Shown here piece after piece: positions 61,764-63,720 of a stretch of DNA of 63,720 bases (positions are counted from its first letter, which is position 1; every line of letters starts with the position of its first letter). Made by a program: the position numbers and the translations under genes. The notes under the pieces were generated by a model. It saw only the letters and a program-made list of their open reading frames with translations. It made no database searches and was not told where the DNA came from. Where the stretch lies: the NCBI GenBank assembly GCA_964623515.1, contig CAZURV010000010.1, forward strand, positions 1-63,720, read 5' to 3'. Source of the stretch: RUG714 sp964623515. GTDB taxonomy: Bacteria > Bacillota > Clostridia > Oscillospirales > Acutalibacteraceae.

Positions 61764-62617
61764 TTAAAGTTCAGGCATGTGCAAAAATCAATCTGATGCT
61801 TGATATTACGGGCCGGCGAAGCAACGGATACCATGATTTGTTTATGGTTATGCAGAGCGTTGACCTATGTGATTTCGTTACAGTTGAAAAACGGAAAAGA
61901 ATTTATATTTCCTGTTCGGACAATACCATACCGACAGATAAAAGAAATATTGCCCACAAAGCGGCCAACGCGTTTTTTAAACATTCCGGCATCTGCGGTG
62001 GAGCTAAAATACACATTGAAAAACACATTCCGTCTGCGGCGGGGCTTGCGGGAGGAAGTGCGGACGGCGCCGCCGTTATAACAGCGCTTAACGAGCTTTA
62101 TAACACCGGTTATAAGCTTGATGAGCTGTGCAGAATCGGTGTTCAGGCCGGAGCCGATGTTCCGTTCTGCATATGCGGGAAAACGCGCGTATGCACGGGA
62201 ATCGGCGAAAAGATGGAACTTATCAGGCCGATTGAAAACTGCTTTATTCTGTTGGTGAAACCGAATTGCTCCGTATCCACGGCAGAAGCATATGCAGAAT
62301 ATGATAAGTATGGACGGAGAAGAAAGCCGGATCAAAAGGGAATTGTGAAAGCAATTAAGCTGAAAAACCTCAACGAAACCGCCCGGCTTATGGAAAATGT
62401 TTTTGAACAGTTTATCGAAGTTCCGGCACGGCCGCATATTAAAGCAATTATGCGCGCAAACGGTGCAGTCGGTTCCTGCATGAGCGGAAGCGGACCTACT
62501 GTTTTCGGGATTTTCCGAACGGAAAATGACTGCGCAAGAGCATATGAACAACTGAAAACGGAATATGAAGAAACCTTTATGTGCAGGCCAACCTATTTCG
62601 GATGTAAAATCGTATAA
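61760..62617 (+). CDS. ispE: 4-diphosphocytidyl-2-C-methyl-D-erythritol kinase
   Basis: GHMP-family kinase of the MEP pathway, phosphorylating CDP-methylerythritol. 285 residues. N-terminal ACAKINLMLDITGRR with the catalytic Lys, the GHMP glycine loop PSAAGLAGGSADGAA near 93-107 and Asp in AGADVPFCI near 132-140. It overlaps the aminotransferase gene by four bases, an unusual company for an isoprenoid gene. It ends 20 bases before an inverted family A repeat. Confidence 0.95.
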   Translation: MIKVQACAKINLMLDITGRRSNGYHDLFMVMQSVDLCDFVTVEKRKRIYISCSDNTIPTDKRNIAHKAANAFFKHSGICGGAKIHIEKHIPSAAGLAGGSADGAAVITALNELYNTGYKLDELCRIGVQAGADVPFCICGKTRVCTGIGEKMELIRPIENCFILLVKPNCSVSTAEAYAEYDKYGRRRKPDQKGIVKAIKLKNLNETARLMENVFEQFIEVPARPHIKAIMRANGAVGSCMSGSGPTVFGIFRTENDCARAYEQLKTEYEETFMCRPTYFGCKIV

Positions 62618-62637
62618 ACATTGCTATACAGTATCAA

Positions 62638-62808
62638 TATAACCTATCCGCGATGGACCCCGCCTAAAAGGCGGGGTCCATTTCAGAATTTCAGCGGGAG
62701 TGATAACCGCCTGCTGAAACCCTGAGGAGCGAACGCTCTCTGCACAGGTTGCAATCATTCGCAACCCCCGTTTCAAGCAAGCTTGATGGAGCACTGCTCC
62801 GATTTAAA
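62638..62808 (-). repeat. Family A repeat, copy 6
   Basis: Inverted relative to copies 1-5. Its terminal stem is the best in the set, ATGGACCCCGCCT/AGGCGGGGTCCAT, 13 bp perfect. The middle stem keeps its 3' side but has a disrupted 5' side. Confidence 0.85.
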
Positions 62809-62876
62809 AATAATGGAAAGAGGCATAAAAAAGAAAGCGCCCGGACAAATCCCTGCCGATAAAGGCATTCAATCGG

Positions 62877-62910
62877 CAAAAAAAGCAGATGCATTGCACG
62901 CATCTGCTTT
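62877..62910 (-). terminator. Terminator after peptide gene 1
   Basis: Stem GCAGATGC/GCATCTGC with a 7-base loop, followed by TTTTTTT on the minus strand. Confidence 0.9.
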
Positions 62911-62935
62911 TTCTGCTTTCAGTTACCCTAATCCA

Positions 62936-63067
62936 TCAAAACCAAACGATCGGGGTTGTATGAATTTTCGTTGTGGTTTCAGTTGATTCCGATACATCTG
63001 CGGATGCGCGGATAACATCCTCTGTTTCAAATTCCAACAACTCGACTGTGGGGATCTCGTATTTCAT
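62936..63067 (-). CDS. Small peptide with C-terminal TTPIVWF motif (paralogue 1)
   Basis: 43 residues: MKYEIPTVELLEFETEDVI, then RASADVSESTETTTKI and the end HTTPIVWF. AGGAGG lies six bases before the ATG. It has no signal peptide, no membrane segment and no cysteine. It is paralogous to the gene at 63373: the N-terminal block and the last seven residues are conserved, and the middle varies. The layout of conserved leader-like block, variable linker and fixed terminal motif resembles a precursor peptide, but no modification or export gene is nearby. Function unknown. Confidence 0.85.
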   Translation of the reverse strand: MKYEIPTVELLEFETEDVIRASADVSESTETTTKIHTTPIVWF

Positions 63068-63096
63068 ATCTGCCTCCTAATAATATAAAACTATAA

Positions 63097-63265
63097 TATA
63101 ACCTATTCGCCAATGTCCCCCTCTTAGGCGGAGTCCACTTCAGAATTTCAGCGGGAGTGATAACTTCCTGCTAAAACCATGAGGAGCGAACGCTCCCTGC
63201 GCAGGTTGCAATCGTTCGCAAGCCCCGTTTCAAGCAAGCTTGATGGAGCACTGCTCCGATTTAAA
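63097..63265 (-). repeat. Family A repeat, copy 7
   Basis: Inverted, TTTAAATCGGAGCAGTGCTC to GCGAATAGGTTATA on the minus strand. It lies between the two peptide genes and ends about 30 bases upstream of paralogue 1. Confidence 0.85.
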
Positions 63266-63310
63266 TACTAACATCATTTGATAATTTATGCAATGAGGTT
63301 TTAATCTGAA

Positions 63311-63347
63311 TAAATAAAAGCAGCAGGGAATTTAAGCCCTGCCGCAT
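63311..63347 (-). terminator. Terminator after peptide gene 2
   Basis: Stem GCGGCAGGG/CCCTGCTGC (one G-U) with an 8-base loop, then TTTTATTT on the minus strand. Confidence 0.8.
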
Positions 63348-63372
63348 TTATTGAAATATTCAATGCAACTGA

Positions 63373-63507
63373 TTAGTCAAACCAAACCGGAGGCGTAGTA
63401 TTAGCCATTGTTGTTCCGGTGCTGCTTTCTGATATATCAGCAGAAGCACGGATAACATCCTCTGTTTCAAATTTTAATAATTCAGCTGACGGGATTTCAT
63501 ATTTCAT
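63373..63507 (-). CDS. Small peptide with C-terminal TTPPVWFD motif (paralogue 2)
   Basis: 44 residues: MKYEIPSAELLKFETEDVI, then RASADISESSTGTTMAN and the end TTPPVWFD. The start is set at MKYEIP by a strong AGGAGGG site and similarity to paralogue 1; a longer upstream frame lies over the promoter. Synonymous codons differ from paralogue 1 at many positions, so the likeness is not a recent DNA copy. It has its own near-consensus promoter and terminator. Function unknown. Confidence 0.85.
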   Translation of the reverse strand: MKYEIPSAELLKFETEDVIRASADISESSTGTTMANTTPPVWFD

Positions 63508-63553
63508 TGATTTTCCCTCCTGTTCACAATATACTAAAATAAATATTATGTTC

Positions 63554-63582
63554 AGTATAACATAACGAATATAATATGTCAA
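63554..63582 (-). promoter_or_regulatory. Promoter of peptide gene 2
   Basis: TTGACA (63577-63582), 17 bases, TATACT (63554-63559) on the minus strand; 46 bases before the start codon. Confidence 0.85.
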
Positions 63583-63589
63583 GAATTAT

Positions 63590-63625
63590 TTTTCGGCGGG
63601 CAGACGGATATGCCCGCCCGCCGAA
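63590..63625 (-). terminator. GC-rich terminator of the gene beyond the right edge
   Basis: CGGCGGGCA paired with TGCCCGCCG (with a four-base bulge), flanked on the minus strand by AATTATTTTT-type sequence after the stem. Confidence 0.7.
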
Positions 63626-63667
63626 ATAACGAATATCTAAACATATTAAGGATTTCATGCTAAATGA

Positions 63668-63720
63668 TTAAGCGAAATATGCCGATGCTGAATCACCGAA
63701 CTGAAGAAGCTCGGCAGCAA
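63668..63720 (-). CDS. C-terminal end of an unidentified gene cut by the right edge
   Basis: Sixteen codons, AAELLQFGDSASAYFA then TAA, read on the minus strand in frame to the edge. The pattern recalls the LLNYGAAAQKYF segments of clostridial secreted, Ig-domain-containing surface proteins; this is a guess from very little sequence. The terminator at 63590-63625 follows it, supporting a real gene end. Confidence 0.4.
   Translation of the reverse strand, partial: AAELLQFGDSASAYFA

Noticed and set aside
11692..63265. CRISPR array
   Set aside because: The direct-repeat families are 60-180 bp, kilobases apart and lack regular spacers; no cas gene is present.

Overview
The window looks like chromosome from a low-to-mid GC, anaerobic, spore-forming Firmicute of the class Clostridia, probably a gut Oscillospiraceae/Ruminococcaceae-type bacterium. 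This rests on gene content: pyruvate:ferredoxin oxidoreductase, a flavodiiron/rubredoxin oxygen-defence set, the spore genes yqfC, yqfD and ylbJ, and the Firmicute order yqfC-yqfD-phoH-ybeY-dgkA-era-yqzL-recO. The species assignment is inference. No phage, IS transposase, rRNA or CRISPR array is visible.

Layout. 1-12000: a complete pyrimidine operon on the minus strand (pyrC-carA-carB-pyrK-pyrD-pyrF-pyrE-pyrB-pyrI) behind a near-consensus promoter, with argF upstream and a zinc-finger gene remnant after pyrI. 12000-17500: a decayed HhH gene, a small membrane-protein gene under a LexA-type operator, and a split dTDP-rhamnose set (rfbD, rfbC, rfbA) around a lipid kinase and a YhhN-family membrane protein. 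17500-25000: nifJ, then a divergent perfect-consensus promoter leading into a candidate pseudoknotted RNA and a CNNM/CorC protein, then queT and a DUF1624 acyltransferase. 25000-31100: malQ and a maltodextrin-type ABC importer. 31200-33400: rubredoxin, flavin reductase-rubredoxin and flavodiiron protein. 34378-43400: tRNA-Arg, mutS2, recO, yqzL, era, dgkA, ybeY, phoH, yqfD and yqfC on the minus strand, with ylbJ divergent. 43800-49700: a phosphodiesterase, an unknown three-gene operon, a tail-anchored protein, a lipoprotein with an unusual C-terminus, a large SH3b hydrolase and ispF. 49800-58200: a cell-surface operon (two SurA/PrsA-like foldases, LicD, flippase, membrane-anchored exoprotein) and mltG. 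58300-62600: a membrane protein, AlkD, DUF378, an Lrp regulator, an aminotransferase and ispE. 62900-63720: two paralogous peptide genes and the tail of a further gene.

Four features stand out. First, two 43-44 residue peptides and a lipoprotein 17 kb away share the C-terminal motif TTPxVWF, encoded with different synonymous codons, so it is conserved as protein. Second, a compact pseudoknotted RNA can be drawn right at the start of the corC transcript. Third, at least seven copies of a ~170 bp multi-hairpin repeat (family A), plus two other short repeat families (B and C), fill most long intergenic gaps and often abut stop codons. Fourth, one surface-operon protein joins cytoplasmic zinc ribbons to an extracytoplasmic SurA-like domain.
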